64,000 nt of DNA from Chitinophaga eiseniae (lineage in GTDB: Bacteria; Bacteroidota; Bacteroidia; Chitinophagales; Chitinophagaceae), in contig NZ_JABAHZ010000007.1 of NCBI RefSeq assembly GCF_012641265.1, positions 1 to 64,000 of the forward strand, written 5' to 3'. A program made the translations under genes and the position numbers. Of this stretch, positions 34,076 to 43,349 are shown piece after piece. Within the stretch, counting starts at the first letter, position 1; each line of letters starts with the position of its first letter. The notes beneath the pieces are model-generated. The model had not been told where the DNA came from. It did no database searches and saw only the letters and a program-made list of their open reading frames with translations.

Positions 34076-34864
34076 ATGGGTCAGAAAACAAATCCTATTG
34101 GTAACAGGTTAGGTATCATCAGAGGATGGGACTCTAATTGGTATGGCAGCAAAAAAGATTTTGCGACCAAACTGATCGAAGATAATAAGATCAGAACTTA
34201 TCTGAATGCACGTATCAACAAAGGCGGCATTTCAAGAGTTGTGATCGAAAGAACTTTAGGTAAGTTAATCATCACTGTTCATACATCTAAGCCTGGTATC
34301 ATCATTGGTAAAGGCGGTAACGAAGTTGATCGCATCAAGGAAGAACTGAAAAAGCTGACAGGTAAGGAAGATGTACAGATCAACATCCTGGAGATCCGTC
34401 GTCCCGAAATGGATGCTAACATCGTTGCTGAAACAATCGCAAAACAAATTGAAAGCCGTATCAACTACAAACGTGCTATCAAAATGGCGATTGCTACCGC
34501 ACTGAGAATGGGTGCAGAAGGTATCAAGGTTAAAATCAGCGGCCGTTTAGGTGGTGCTGAAATTGCCCGCTCCGAAGAAATGAAACAAGGTCGTACTCCA
34601 TTACATACTTTCCGTATGGACATCGATTACGCTTCCCTGTTCGCTTTAACCGTATACGGTAAAATCGGTATCAAAGTATGGATCTGTAAAGGTGAAGTAC
34701 TGGGTAAACGCGACCTGAACCCGAACGTTTTAACCGGTAAGGAAGGCGATAACCGTGGCACTGGTCATGGTGGTGAAAGAAGAGAACATCACGGCGAACG
34801 CAGAGACAACCGTGGTGGTGAAAGAAGAGGCGGTGGAGATAACCGTGGCGGTGGCCGCAGATAA
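34076..34864 (+). CDS. rpsC: 30S ribosomal protein S3 with Gly/Arg-rich tail
   Basis: 262 aa, mRNA-entry and helicase protein with a KH domain (GIIIGKGGNEVDRIKEELKK). The normal S3 ends near residue 225; here a His/Arg/Gly-rich extension follows (GERREHHGERRDNRGG then GGGDNRGGGRR). Such RGG-like tails bind RNA non-specifically. Extensions here occur in some Bacteroidota. Confidence 0.96.
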   Translation: MGQKTNPIGNRLGIIRGWDSNWYGSKKDFATKLIEDNKIRTYLNARINKGGISRVVIERTLGKLIITVHTSKPGIIIGKGGNEVDRIKEELKKLTGKEDVQINILEIRRPEMDANIVAETIAKQIESRINYKRAIKMAIATALRMGAEGIKVKISGRLGGAEIARSEEMKQGRTPLHTFRMDIDYASLFALTVYGKIGIKVWICKGEVLGKRDLNPNVLTGKEGDNRGTGHGGERREHHGERRDNRGGERRGGGDNRGGGRR

Positions 34865-34919
34865 TATCTGACGGTAGAACAGACATTAACAATTACTATT
34901 AACATTAACAACATAGACG

Positions 34920-35339
34920 ATGTTACAGCCAAAAAGAACGAAACACAGGAAGATGCACAAAGGCCGCATCAAAGGGAACGCTAAAAGAGGCGCTACCCTC
35001 TCCTTTGGTACTTTCGGTCTTAAAGCATTAGAACCTAAATGGATCACCGACAGGCAGATCGAAGCTGCCCGCGTTGCGCTGACAAGGCACATGAAACGTG
35101 AAGGTAACGTATGGATCCGCATATTCCCTGACAAACCTATCACAGCTAAGCCTTTGGAAGTGAGGATGGGTAAAGGTAAAGGTGCTCCTGACCATTGGGC
35201 AGCAGTAGTAAAACCAGGTAGAATTTTATTTGAAGCGGATGGCGTTCCTTTACAGGTAGCTAAAGAAGCAATGGAACTCGCAGCACAAAAACTGCCCATT
35301 AAAGTAAAATTTGTAACCAGCCGCGACTACGTAGCTTAA
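34920..35339 (+). CDS. rplP: 50S ribosomal protein L16
   Basis: 139 aa, A-site tRNA elbow protein. MLQPKRTKHRKMHKGRIKG and the GKGAPDHWAAVVKPGRILFE block are conserved. Confidence 0.97.
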   Translation: MLQPKRTKHRKMHKGRIKGNAKRGATLSFGTFGLKALEPKWITDRQIEAARVALTRHMKREGNVWIRIFPDKPITAKPLEVRMGKGKGAPDHWAAVVKPGRILFEADGVPLQVAKEAMELAAQKLPIKVKFVTSRDYVA

Positions 35340-35406
35340 TTACAGGTATCAATATCTAAAAATCCGGTAACCTGCCCCGGCAGCTAACCGAATCAAATTC
35401 AATACA

Positions 35407-35607
35407 ATGGCAAAAGAAAAGCTGGAACTGAAAGGCCTGAGCGAGCAAGATCTGAAAGAGAAAATCTCTGCAGAAAAACTCCGCTTGAAAAAAATGACCT
35501 TTGGTCACGCAATTACGCCAATCGAAAATCCAATGAGCATCCGCGCTGTAAGACGCGATATCGCTCGGATGAGTACCGAACTGCGTAAAAGACAACTGGG
35601 CTTCTAA
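35407..35607 (+). CDS. rpmC: 50S ribosomal protein L29
   Basis: 66 aa, two-helix protein at the tunnel exit. LKGLSEQDLKEKISAEKLRL and IRAVRRDIARMSTELRKRQL fit the family. Confidence 0.95.
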   Translation: MAKEKLELKGLSEQDLKEKISAEKLRLKKMTFGHAITPIENPMSIRAVRRDIARMSTELRKRQLGF

Positions 35608-35697
35608 ATCTTCAGTCCCGGTAACAACCCGGGGCTGCTGAATAGCATTAGTATAACAAAATAGGACCTCTTTACGGAGGGTTAAATACTTTCAACA

Positions 35698-35958
35698 ATG
35701 ACGACCGAAAGAAAATTAAGAAAAACCAGGATTGGTGTGGTTGCCAGCAACAAAATGGATAAAACCATTACCGTTAAGGTGGAGCGTAAGGTAAAGCACC
35801 CGATCTATGGTAAGTTCGTGAAAAAAACTACCAAGTTCATGGCGCACGACGATAAAAACGAGTGCAGCATCGGCGATACCGTGAAAATCGCGGAAACCCG
35901 CCCTCTGAGCAAAAACAAATGCTGGAGACTGGTAGAAGTAATCGCTAAAGTAAAATAA
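35698..35958 (+). CDS. rpsQ: 30S ribosomal protein S17
   Basis: 86 aa OB-fold protein, early 16S binder. RKTRIGVVASNKMDKTITVKVE and the RPLSKNKCWRLVEV end are typical. Confidence 0.97.
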   Translation: MTTERKLRKTRIGVVASNKMDKTITVKVERKVKHPIYGKFVKKTTKFMAHDDKNECSIGDTVKIAETRPLSKNKCWRLVEVIAKVK

Positions 35959-36033
35959 TTATTTATTTGTTTCAAGCTGCATCCGGCTACCCCGGTTACA
36001 GCCGCTGACTAAACAATATCAAATCTCATTTCG

Positions 36034-36402
36034 ATGATACAACAAGAATCAAGACTGAGTGTAGCCGATAACAGCGGTGCTAAAGAAGTACTTTGCATCC
36101 GCGTATTGGGTAATTCTGGTCAGGACTACGCTGGCGTAGGCGATAAGATTGTAGTAACCGTTAAGGACGCAATGCCTGGTGGTGGTGTGAAGAAAGGTAT
36201 GGTTACTAAAGCCGTAATCGTAAGAACTAAAAACAAATTACGTCGTAAAGACGGTTCTTATATCCGCTTCGACGATAACGCAGTTGTACTGCTCAATAAC
36301 TCAGACGAACCTCGCGGTACCCGTATTTTCGGTCCGGTTGCCCGTGAGCTGAGAGACAAGGGTTATATGAAAATTATCTCCCTCGCTCCTGAGGTATTAT
36401 AA
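36034..36402 (+). CDS. rplN: 50S ribosomal protein L14
   Basis: 122 aa, forms bridge B8. MIQQESRLSVADNSGAKEV and RRKDGSYIRFDDNAVVLLN are conserved. A long perfect hairpin and a new promoter follow, splitting the operon here. Confidence 0.97.
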   Translation: MIQQESRLSVADNSGAKEVLCIRVLGNSGQDYAGVGDKIVVTVKDAMPGGGVKKGMVTKAVIVRTKNKLRRKDGSYIRFDDNAVVLLNNSDEPRGTRIFGPVARELRDKGYMKIISLAPEVL

Positions 36403-36418
36403 TATTATTGTCGATGGA

Positions 36419-36455
36419 GGGATTCTGGAAATTTTAAGAAAATTTCCAGAATCCC
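36419..36455 (+). terminator. 17-bp perfect hairpin after rplN
   Basis: Bases 36419-36435 (GGGATTCTGGAAATTTT) pair with 36439-36455 without mismatch, 3-nt loop. There is no T-run after it, so it may act as an RNase barrier or weak terminator rather than a classical one. Confidence 0.65.
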
Positions 36456-36474
36456 AAAATTCATAAATATTTCT

Positions 36475-36482
36475 TATCTTTG
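36475..36482 (+). promoter_or_regulatory. -7 box of an internal promoter before rplX
   Basis: TATCTTTG matches TAnnTTTG, the same octamer as before infA. It lies between the 17-bp hairpin and rplX and would restart transcription for rplX onwards. No TTG sits at 19 nt. Confidence 0.65.
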
Positions 36483-36562
36483 CAGCCCGTTTGCAGAACG
36501 AGAAAAAACATTAATCAAGCGAAACAACTGTTTCGCTTGGCGTTTATAAATAAATCAAAGTA

Positions 36563-36901
36563 ATGAAAACTAGATTTAAGCCTAAATTCAACATTAAGAA
36601 GGGCGACCTGGTTGCGGTAATTGCCGGTGATGACAAAGACAGAACCAAAGCTCGCAAAGTGCTGGAAGTTCAGCCTGACAAAGCCCGCATTCTTGTAGAA
36701 GGCGTTAACATTATTACCAAGCACACTAAGCCTACCGCTCAGAATACCAAAGGTGGTATTGTTAAGCAGGAAGCTCCAATTGCGATCTCTAACGTAATGC
36801 TGTGGGATGCCAAAGCAGGTAAACCTACCAAAGTAAGCCGGAAGAGAGAAAACGGTAAATTAATTCGTATCGCTAAAAAATCAGGGGAGGAAATTAAATA
36901 A
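36563..36901 (+). CDS. rplX: 50S ribosomal protein L24
   Basis: 112 aa, assembly initiator with a KOW motif (KKGDLVAVIAGDDKDRTKARKVL). The stop shares one base with the rplE ATG, implying translational coupling. Confidence 0.96.
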   Translation: MKTRFKPKFNIKKGDLVAVIAGDDKDRTKARKVLEVQPDKARILVEGVNIITKHTKPTAQNTKGGIVKQEAPIAISNVMLWDAKAGKPTKVSRKRENGKLIRIAKKSGEEIK

Positions 36902-37476
36902 TGTCAAACACAAAATATACTCCGAGACTGCAGAAGAAATACCAAGAGGAAGTTAAATCTGCACTGATGAAGAAATTCAACTACAAAAGTGTAATGCAGG
37001 TTCCTCGCCTGGTGAAAATTTGCCTGAACCAGGGTATTAATGGTGCAGTAGGTGATAAGAAACTGGTAGACATCGCAGTAGACGAAATGACCCGTATCTC
37101 TGGTCAGAAAGCTATCGCTACCCTGTCTAAAAAGGATATCTCCAACTTCAAACTCAGAAAGAATATGCCTATCGGTGCACGTGTAACTTTACGCAGCACT
37201 AACATGTATGACTTCCTGGATCGTTTGATCGCTGTATCTCTCCCTCGTGTACGTGACTTCAAAGGCGTTAACGAAAAAGCTTTTGACGGTCGTGGTAACT
37301 ACACTATGGGTATCACAGAACAAATCATCTTCCCTGAGATCGATATCGATAAAGTAACTAAAATGTCCGGTATGGATATCACTTTCGTTACTACTGCAAA
37401 CACCAACGAAGAAGCTTACGAGCTCCTGAAGGAAATGGGTATGCCGTTCAAGGGTATGAAAAAAGATAATCAGTAA
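36901..37476 (+). CDS. rplE: 50S ribosomal protein L5
   Basis: 191 aa, 5S rRNA-binding central protuberance protein. QVPRLVKICLNQGINGAVGDKK, KLRKNMPIGARVTLR and GRGNYTMGITEQIIFPEI are conserved. Confidence 0.97.
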   Translation: MSNTKYTPRLQKKYQEEVKSALMKKFNYKSVMQVPRLVKICLNQGINGAVGDKKLVDIAVDEMTRISGQKAIATLSKKDISNFKLRKNMPIGARVTLRSTNMYDFLDRLIAVSLPRVRDFKGVNEKAFDGRGNYTMGITEQIIFPEIDIDKVTKMSGMDITFVTTANTNEEAYELLKEMGMPFKGMKKDNQ

Positions 37477-37496
37477 ATCGAAACGATAATATAATT

Positions 37497-37766
37497 ATGG
37501 CAAAAGAATCCGTAAAAGCCAGACAAAGGAAAAGAGAAGCTATGGTAGCAAAATTCGCAGAAAAGCGTGCTGCCCTGAAAGCTGCCGGTGACTACGCTGC
37601 ACTGGATCAACTTCCAAAAAATGCTTCTCCTGTTCGTCTGAAAAACAGATGCCAACTGAGCGGTCGTCCTAAAGGATACATGCGCCACTTTGGTCTCTGC
37701 AGGAACATGTTCCGTGACCTGGCACTCGCAGGTAAAATCCCTGGCGTAAGAAAAGCCAGCTGGTAA
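37497..37766 (+). CDS. rpsN: 30S ribosomal protein S14 (zinc-free type)
   Basis: 89 aa. The long form ending LKNRCQLSGRPKGYMRHFGLCRNMFRDLA has no CxxC...CxxC set, so it is the zinc-independent variant. It sits in the usual place between rplE and rpsH. Confidence 0.97.
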   Translation: MAKESVKARQRKREAMVAKFAEKRAALKAAGDYAALDQLPKNASPVRLKNRCQLSGRPKGYMRHFGLCRNMFRDLALAGKIPGVRKASW

Positions 37767-37886
37767 TTGAATGATCTGAGCAACCGGTTCCTACCGGATC
37801 CCTCATATCACCGAATGAAAGTTATTTGATTCCCATCTTATTACGATTGGATATCGCATTGTAAACATTATCAAACTATTTCAACA

Positions 37887-38285
37887 ATGGTTACTGATCC
37901 AATAGCAGACTTCCTGACACGTATCCGGAACGCGCAAATGGCCACCCACAGGATCGTGGAAATTCCGGCTTCCAAGCTGAAAAAACGTATTACAGAAATT
38001 CTGTACGATAAAGGTTATATCCTGAAGTACAAATTCGAAGAGGACAACAAACAAGGCGTTATCAAAATCGCTTTGAAGTATGATCCTATCTCTAAAGAGC
38101 CCGCTATCAAGGAATTACAACGCATCAGCCGTCCAGGTCTGCGTCAGTACGCTAAACCAGAAGAGTTTAAGCGCGTGAAGAACGGTTTAGGCGTGGCGAT
38201 CATCTCTACTTCTAAAGGTGTAATGACCGATAAAGAAGCAAAAGCTCAAAATGTAGGTGGCGAAGTAGTTTGCTTCATCTATTAA
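37887..38285 (+). CDS. rpsH: 30S ribosomal protein S8
   Basis: 132 aa, 16S-binding protein and the classic spc-operon autoregulator. DPIADFLTRIRNAQMATH and GVAIISTSKGVMTDKEAKAQNVGGEVVCFIY are typical. Confidence 0.97.
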   Translation: MVTDPIADFLTRIRNAQMATHRIVEIPASKLKKRITEILYDKGYILKYKFEEDNKQGVIKIALKYDPISKEPAIKELQRISRPGLRQYAKPEEFKRVKNGLGVAIISTSKGVMTDKEAKAQNVGGEVVCFIY

Positions 38286-38291
38286 TATATT

Positions 38292-38322
38292 GATTGATTG
38301 GTTGTTGCTCAACCAGTCAATC
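38292..38322 (+). other. Stem-loop between rpsH and rplF
   Basis: GATTGATTGGTTG pairs with CAACCAGTCAATC (13 pairs with one G.T), starting 7 nt after the rpsH stop. No U-tract. Confidence 0.75.
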
Positions 38323-38410
38323 ACTTAAGTTATCTGACAATTAAGCTCTCTATACGGCGCTGAACACGGATAACGGGTACATCAATATCAAACAACTTTA
38401 AATTAAAGTT

Positions 38411-38965
38411 ATGTCTCGTATAGGTAAAAGTCCTATTAAATTGGCCAGCGGTGTTACTGTAACTGTTTCTCCAGCCAATGAAGTAACTGTAAAAGGCCCT
38501 AAAGGTGAACTGAAAAAGAGCATCGACCGGGAAATGAAAATAGAGGTGAAGGACGGTATTTTAACCGTTGTTCGTCCAACTGACCAGATCCGTCACAAGG
38601 CACTGCATGGTTTATACCGCGCACTGCTGGCTAACATGGTTCAGGGTGTTACGGAAGGGTTTAAAAAACAACTGGAGCTGGTGGGTGTGGGTTATAAAGC
38701 CGCCAACAGTGGTCAGTTACTGGACCTGTCTTTAGGTTACTCTCACAATATCATCTTCGAAATTCCCCAGGAACTGAAGGTTGCTACCCTCACTGAAAAA
38801 GGTCAGAACCCTAAGATCATGCTGGAAGGTATCGATAATCAATTGCTGGGTCAGGTAGCGGCTAAAATCCGTAGCCTGCGTAAACCAGAGCCTTACAAAG
38901 GTAAAGGTGTTCGCTACAGTGACGAAGTGGTACGTAAGAAAGCTGGTAAATCAGCAGGTAAATAA
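38411..38965 (+). CDS. rplF: 50S ribosomal protein L6
   Basis: 184 aa, two-domain protein at the factor-binding site. MSRIGKSPIKLASGV at the start and KPEPYKGKGVRYSDEVVRKKAGKSAGK at the end identify it. Confidence 0.97.
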   Translation: MSRIGKSPIKLASGVTVTVSPANEVTVKGPKGELKKSIDREMKIEVKDGILTVVRPTDQIRHKALHGLYRALLANMVQGVTEGFKKQLELVGVGYKAANSGQLLDLSLGYSHNIIFEIPQELKVATLTEKGQNPKIMLEGIDNQLLGQVAAKIRSLRKPEPYKGKGVRYSDEVVRKKAGKSAGK

Positions 38966-38975
38966 AATTTTTAAT

Positions 38976-39006
38976 TGGCTAATCAGCTGGTTCAGCTGGT
39001 TAGCCA
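38976..39006 (+). other. Stem-loop between rplF and rplR
   Basis: TGGCTAA pairs with TTAGCCA, enclosing two CAGCTGG-like copies. No U-tract worth the name (GTTTTAAC). Confidence 0.65.
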
Positions 39007-39054
39007 GTTTTAACAAAATCCCGGCAGCATCGGGATTATAAAATAAAACTCAAA

Positions 39055-39408
39055 ATGAGCACAAAAGTTAACAGGAGACAGAAAATCCGCTACCGCATCC
39101 GTAAGAAAATCTCCGGTACTGCACAAGCACCAAGATTATCTGTATTTCGCAGTAACAGCGATATCTACGTGCAATTGATAGATGATACCAATGGCACTAC
39201 CCTGGCTTCAGCTTCTTCCCGTGATAAGGACATCAAAGCTCAGCAAGGAACTAAATCCGAGAAATCTGTACTGGTTGGTAAAGCACTGGCTGCTAAAGCA
39301 GTTGCACTGGGCTTAACTACCTGCGTATTCGATAGAAGCGGTTATTTATATCATGGCCGCGTGAAAAGCGTAGCTGACGGAGCAAGAGAAGGTGGTCTTC
39401 AGTTTTAA
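39055..39408 (+). CDS. rplR: 50S ribosomal protein L18
   Basis: 117 aa, 5S rRNA binder. RLSVFRSNSDIYVQLIDD and CVFDRSGYLYHGRVKSVADGAREGG fit the family. Confidence 0.97.
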   Translation: MSTKVNRRQKIRYRIRKKISGTAQAPRLSVFRSNSDIYVQLIDDTNGTTLASASSRDKDIKAQQGTKSEKSVLVGKALAAKAVALGLTTCVFDRSGYLYHGRVKSVADGAREGGLQF

Positions 39409-39459
39409 TCACGAAGTCCGAATCTTATAATTCTGAACAAGTAATTCTTATAAAATAAA

Positions 39460-39978
39460 ATGGCAAAGAATTCATTCAATAAAGTAAAGGCTGGTGATCT
39501 GGAGCTGAAAGAAAAAGTAGTGGCGATCAACCGTGTTACTAAAACCACTAAAGGCGGTCGTACTTTTAGTTTCTCCGCACTGGTTGTTGTAGGTAACGAA
39601 AACGGCGTGGTAGGTCACGGTCTTGGTAAAGCTAAAGAAGTACAGCAGGCGATCACTAAAGGTATAGACGATGCTAAGAAAAACCTGATCAAGGTTCCTG
39701 TTATGCACGGTACTATTCCTCACGATCAGTTTGCTAAGGAAGGTGCTGCCAAAGTACTGATTAAACCAGCTGCCCATGGTACTGGTGTGATCGCTGGAGG
39801 TTCTATGCGTGCGGTGCTGGAAAGCGCTGGTGTAACAGACGTTCTGGCTAAATCTTTAGGTTCCGCTAACCCACACAACGTGGTGAAAGCTACTTTCAAA
39901 GCACTGGGTTTATTACGCGAGCCAATCGGCATCGCTAAAACCAGAGGCGTTTCCCTGAAGAAAGTTTTCAACGGATAA
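39460..39978 (+). CDS. rpsE: 30S ribosomal protein S5
   Basis: 172 aa, accuracy protein with double-stranded RNA-binding fold. RVTKTTKGGRTFSFSALVVVGN and GVIAGGSMRAVLESAGVTDVLAKSLGS are conserved. The loop that carries spectinomycin resistance changes is normal. Confidence 0.97.
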   Translation: MAKNSFNKVKAGDLELKEKVVAINRVTKTTKGGRTFSFSALVVVGNENGVVGHGLGKAKEVQQAITKGIDDAKKNLIKVPVMHGTIPHDQFAKEGAAKVLIKPAAHGTGVIAGGSMRAVLESAGVTDVLAKSLGSANPHNVVKATFKALGLLREPIGIAKTRGVSLKKVFNG

Positions 39979-40078
39979 ATAATGTTCCTCGTACAGAGGA
40001 CCCTATTTTTCCATTGGGAAATTTTGAAAATAATTCATTAACAATTAAATTACTCCGCCTTTAAGCGGATAGGGGTTT

Positions 40079-40264
40079 ATGGCAAAGATTAAGATCACTC
40101 AAGTGAAAAGTGGTATAGACCGTCCTGAAAGGCAGAAACTGACCTTGAAGGCACTGGGCCTGACTAAGATGCACACTACTGTAGAAGTAGAAGCAACTCC
40201 TCAGATCCTCGGAATGGTCCGTAAAGTTAATCACCTTGTATCGGTAGAAACAGTGAACGCTTAA
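40079..40264 (+). CDS. rpmD: 50S ribosomal protein L30
   Basis: 61 aa. KIKITQVKSGIDRPERQKLTL and LGLTKMHTTVEVEATPQILGMVRKVNHLV are typical of bacterial L30. Confidence 0.96.
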   Translation: MAKIKITQVKSGIDRPERQKLTLKALGLTKMHTTVEVEATPQILGMVRKVNHLVSVETVNA

Positions 40265-40386
40265 TTAAAGTAACACTGCTGTGGGATTGTCTGCTGATAA
40301 TCTTACCTTTACATTTGTAACTTTACCATTTTTATTTTAGAATATGCGAGCGGTTAATTTCCGCGCAAGTAAAAACAATTAATTTT

Positions 40387-40833
40387 ATGAATCTGCATTC
40401 ATTACAGCCTGCACAAGGCGCTGTACATAAAGAAAAACGTCTTGGACGTGGTGAGGCTTCCGGTAAAGGTGGTACCTCTACAAAAGGTAACAAAGGTATC
40501 CAGCAACGTGCTGGTTACGCGAGCAAGAAGGGCTTCGAAGGTGGCCAGATGCCAATCCAACGCCGTATGCCAAAACGCGGTTTCAAAAATAATAACCGTG
40601 AAGAATACACAATCTTCAACCTGGGTCAGCTGGATCATTTAGTTGAGAAATATGGCCTCGAGGAGTTTAATCTGGAAAACCTGTTCATGAACGGCCTGAT
40701 TAACAGAACAGCTAAAGTTAAAATTCTCGCTAACGGAGAACTCAAAGCTAAAGTGACTGTTAAAGTAAACGCAATCAGCGAAAAAGCTAAGCAGGCCATC
40801 GAAGCAGCAGGTGGATCAGTAGAACTGGTATAA
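40387..40833 (+). CDS. rplO: 50S ribosomal protein L15
   Basis: 148 aa, late-assembly protein. LHSLQPAQGAVHKEKRLGRGEASGKGGTSTKGNKG shows the basic Gly-rich N terminus; GFEGGQMPIQRRMPKRGF is conserved. Confidence 0.97.
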   Translation: MNLHSLQPAQGAVHKEKRLGRGEASGKGGTSTKGNKGIQQRAGYASKKGFEGGQMPIQRRMPKRGFKNNNREEYTIFNLGQLDHLVEKYGLEEFNLENLFMNGLINRTAKVKILANGELKAKVTVKVNAISEKAKQAIEAAGGSVELV

Positions 40834-40911
40834 GACTTTACGACTGAGGAGACGCCTACGGAGTAGTGCGTCTTTTCATATTTAATAGCGCTATTAAACC
40901 TTTATCTTCCT

Positions 40912-42255
40912 GTGAAGAAATTTATCGAAACGATTAAGAATATCTGGAGTATTGAGGATTTGCGTAACCGCATCCTGACCACCCTGCTCCTGGTCCTCAT
41001 CTACAGATTAGGATCCTATATCGCTTTGCCTGGCATTGATGCAAACGCACTGACCAACTTTGAGAAAAATTCTAATCAGGGTATCCTGGGACTGGTGAAC
41101 ATGTTTGCGGGTGGATCATTTTCAAGGGCTTCGATCTTTGCATTGGGTATTATGCCCTACATCTCTGCTTCAATTGCTATCCAGTTACTGACGATAGCAG
41201 TTCCTTACTTCCAGAAGCTGCAGAAAGAGGGGGAAAGTGGCCGCAAAAAAATTAACCAGTTTACACGTTATCTCACCGTAATCGTAACAGGCTTCCAGGC
41301 CAGCGCTTATGTAGCCTACCTGCGTAATCAATCCGGTGGCGCTATTATCGCTGAATATGGCACCTTCTTCTTCTGGCTCTCTACTACCGTTGTGCTTACC
41401 GCAGGTACCCTGTTCGTAATGTGGCTCGGTGAAAAGATCACAGATAAAGGTATTGGTAATGGTACTTCCATCATCATTATGATGGGTATCCTTGCCCGCT
41501 TGCCACAGGCCCTGGTCGCTGAATTTTCCAGTAAGGTGGCAGGTGAAGCGGGTGGACCGATCCTGTTCCTCATTGAAATTGCTATCTTCATCCTGATCAC
41601 CGTAGGTCTGATCCTCCTGGTACAGGGTACAAGAAAAATACCGGTAAACTACGCTAAACGCATTGTAGGTAACAAACAATATGGTGGTGTACGTCAGTTC
41701 ATCCCACTGAAAGTGAATGCAGCTGGTGTAATGCCTATCATCTTTGCCCAGGCGATTATGTTTATCCCGGCTACCGCGATAGGCTTTGCTACTTCTTCTG
41801 AAAGTGCTTCCGGCTTTATCCGCATCTTTAGTGACCACACTAATGGCTGGTATAACCTGATCTACGCCGTATTGGTGATTGTATTTACGTACTTCTATAC
41901 TGCGTTGATTTTCAACCCTACTCAAATGGCGGATGAAATGAAACGTAACAACGGTTTCATTCCTGGTATCAAGCCTGGTAAAGCTACTGCCGATTATATC
42001 GGTGCAGTAATGGACCGTATCACTTTGCCCGGAGCATTTTTCCTGGCACTGGTGGGTATCATGCCTGGTATCGCTGCCGCCTTCAAGGTCAACAGTAACT
42101 TTGCTACCTTCTTCGGTGGTACTTCCCTGCTGATCATGGTGGGAGTTATCCTGGACACACTGCAACAGATTGAAAGCCAGCTCCTCATGCGTCACTACGA
42201 TGGTTTGATGAGCACCGGCCGTATCAAAGGCAGAACTGCCCCGGCTAATGCATAA
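40912..42255 (+). CDS. secY: Preprotein translocase subunit SecY
   Basis: 447 aa, ten-helix channel of the Sec translocon. GTG start at 40912 (VKKFIETIKNIWSIEDLRNR, typical N terminus). The plug region (MFAGGSFSRASIFALGIMPYISASI) and the cytoplasmic loops (FNPTQMADEMKRNNGFIPGIKPG) are conserved. Between rplO and map, in the standard spc order. Confidence 0.97.
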   Translation: MKKFIETIKNIWSIEDLRNRILTTLLLVLIYRLGSYIALPGIDANALTNFEKNSNQGILGLVNMFAGGSFSRASIFALGIMPYISASIAIQLLTIAVPYFQKLQKEGESGRKKINQFTRYLTVIVTGFQASAYVAYLRNQSGGAIIAEYGTFFFWLSTTVVLTAGTLFVMWLGEKITDKGIGNGTSIIIMMGILARLPQALVAEFSSKVAGEAGGPILFLIEIAIFILITVGLILLVQGTRKIPVNYAKRIVGNKQYGGVRQFIPLKVNAAGVMPIIFAQAIMFIPATAIGFATSSESASGFIRIFSDHTNGWYNLIYAVLVIVFTYFYTALIFNPTQMADEMKRNNGFIPGIKPGKATADYIGAVMDRITLPGAFFLALVGIMPGIAAAFKVNSNFATFFGGTSLLIMVGVILDTLQQIESQLLMRHYDGLMSTGRIKGRTAPANA

Positions 42256-42290
42256 GTAATTGAACGTTAAATCGTTACAATAACAATAAA

Positions 42291-42330
42291 ATAGCCACAG
42301 AAGCTTTTACGCTTTAGTGGCTATATTATT
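42291..42330 (+). terminator. Hairpin after secY
   Basis: ATAGCCAC/GTGGCTAT outer stem with an inner AAGC/GCTT, followed by ATTATTTT. A weak terminator or stability element. Confidence 0.65.
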
Positions 42331-42340
42331 TTAGAAGCCG

Positions 42341-42397
42341 TTAGCTGTTAGCTTTTAGCATTTACCTAACAGCTGATAGCCAACAGCTAAAAGCTGA
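42341..42397 (+). repeat. AGCT-rich inverted repeats before map
   Basis: GCTGTTAG (42344-42351) can pair with CTAACAGC (42366-42373), while the overlapping GCTTTTAGC (42351-42359) can pair with GCTAAAAGC (42386-42394). The two pairings compete. The block ends 5 nt before the map start. Confidence 0.55.
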
Positions 42398-42401
42398 AAG
42401 T

Positions 42402-43202
42402 ATGATTCATTATAAGACGAAGGAAGAAATAGAGTTGATGCGCAAAAGTGCTTTGCTCCTGAGTGCCGCCCTGGCTGAAGTCGCCCGGAAGCTGAAACCA
42501 GGTATGAGCACACTGGAAGTAGATGCGATTGCCGATAAGTTTATTGTTGAAAATGGTGCTACTCCTTCTTTTAAAAATTATAAGGGCTTCCCCAACGCCT
42601 GCTGCATTTCAGTGAATGAAGAAGTGGTACATGGGATCCCTAACCAATATGTGCTGAAGGATGGTGATATTGTGACAGTAGACGTAGGCGTGTATATGAA
42701 TGGTTACCACTCCGACAGCGCTTATACGTTTGCTATTGGTAACGTGGCAGAGAATGTACTCCGACTGATGACTGCTACCAAAGCGGCCCTGTATAAAGGG
42801 ATTGAAAAAGCGGTGATAGGCAACCGGATCGGAGATATTTCCTACGCTATACAGGAATATACAGAGAAAGAACGCGGTTATGGTGTGGTAAGGGAATTAG
42901 TAGGCCACGGCCTGGGTCGTCATTTGCACGAAGATCCCCAGGTACCTAACTACGGCAAACGCGGTAGCGGCCCCGTAATGAAGGAAGGCCTGGTGATTGC
43001 CATTGAGCCCATGATTAATCTCCGCTCCAAGGACGTAGAATACCTGGAAGACGGCTGGACAGTTGCTACCCGTGATGGCAGCCCATCCGTTCACTTCGAG
43101 CACACGGTAGCGGTAGGAAAAGGGAAAGCAGATGTATTATCTACCTATGTGGATATAGAAAGAGAAGAGAAAAATAACCCGGAATTGAATTCAAATTACT
43201 AA
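42402..43202 (+). CDS. map: Methionine aminopeptidase, type I
   Basis: Removes N-terminal Met from new proteins. 266 aa with all five metal ligands visible: Asp94, Asp105, His169, Glu202 and Glu233, plus the substrate His77 (VVHGIP). No N-terminal zinc finger. In the spc operon after secY, as usual; adk is not present between them. Confidence 0.96.
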   Translation: MIHYKTKEEIELMRKSALLLSAALAEVARKLKPGMSTLEVDAIADKFIVENGATPSFKNYKGFPNACCISVNEEVVHGIPNQYVLKDGDIVTVDVGVYMNGYHSDSAYTFAIGNVAENVLRLMTATKAALYKGIEKAVIGNRIGDISYAIQEYTEKERGYGVVRELVGHGLGRHLHEDPQVPNYGKRGSGPVMKEGLVIAIEPMINLRSKDVEYLEDGWTVATRDGSPSVHFEHTVAVGKGKADVLSTYVDIEREEKNNPELNSNY

Positions 43203-43324
43203 TTCGTCATTTGGATTTTTCTAATACAAATGGGTTTTATTGATAAATGAGGTAGGTTTTGACGGAAAAATCGGCAATAATAATAATAATCGAGGTAAAT
43301 TTTTCTATTTCAAAAGATAAATGC

Positions 43325-43332
43325 TATCTTTG
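43325..43332 (+). promoter_or_regulatory. -7 box of the infA promoter
   Basis: TATCTTTG, 17 nt before the infA start, giving a very short leader. It would start the infA-rpmJ-rpsM-rpsK-rpsD-rpoA-rplQ transcript. Confidence 0.75.
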
Positions 43333-43349
43333 CAGTCCTAAAAATTTTT

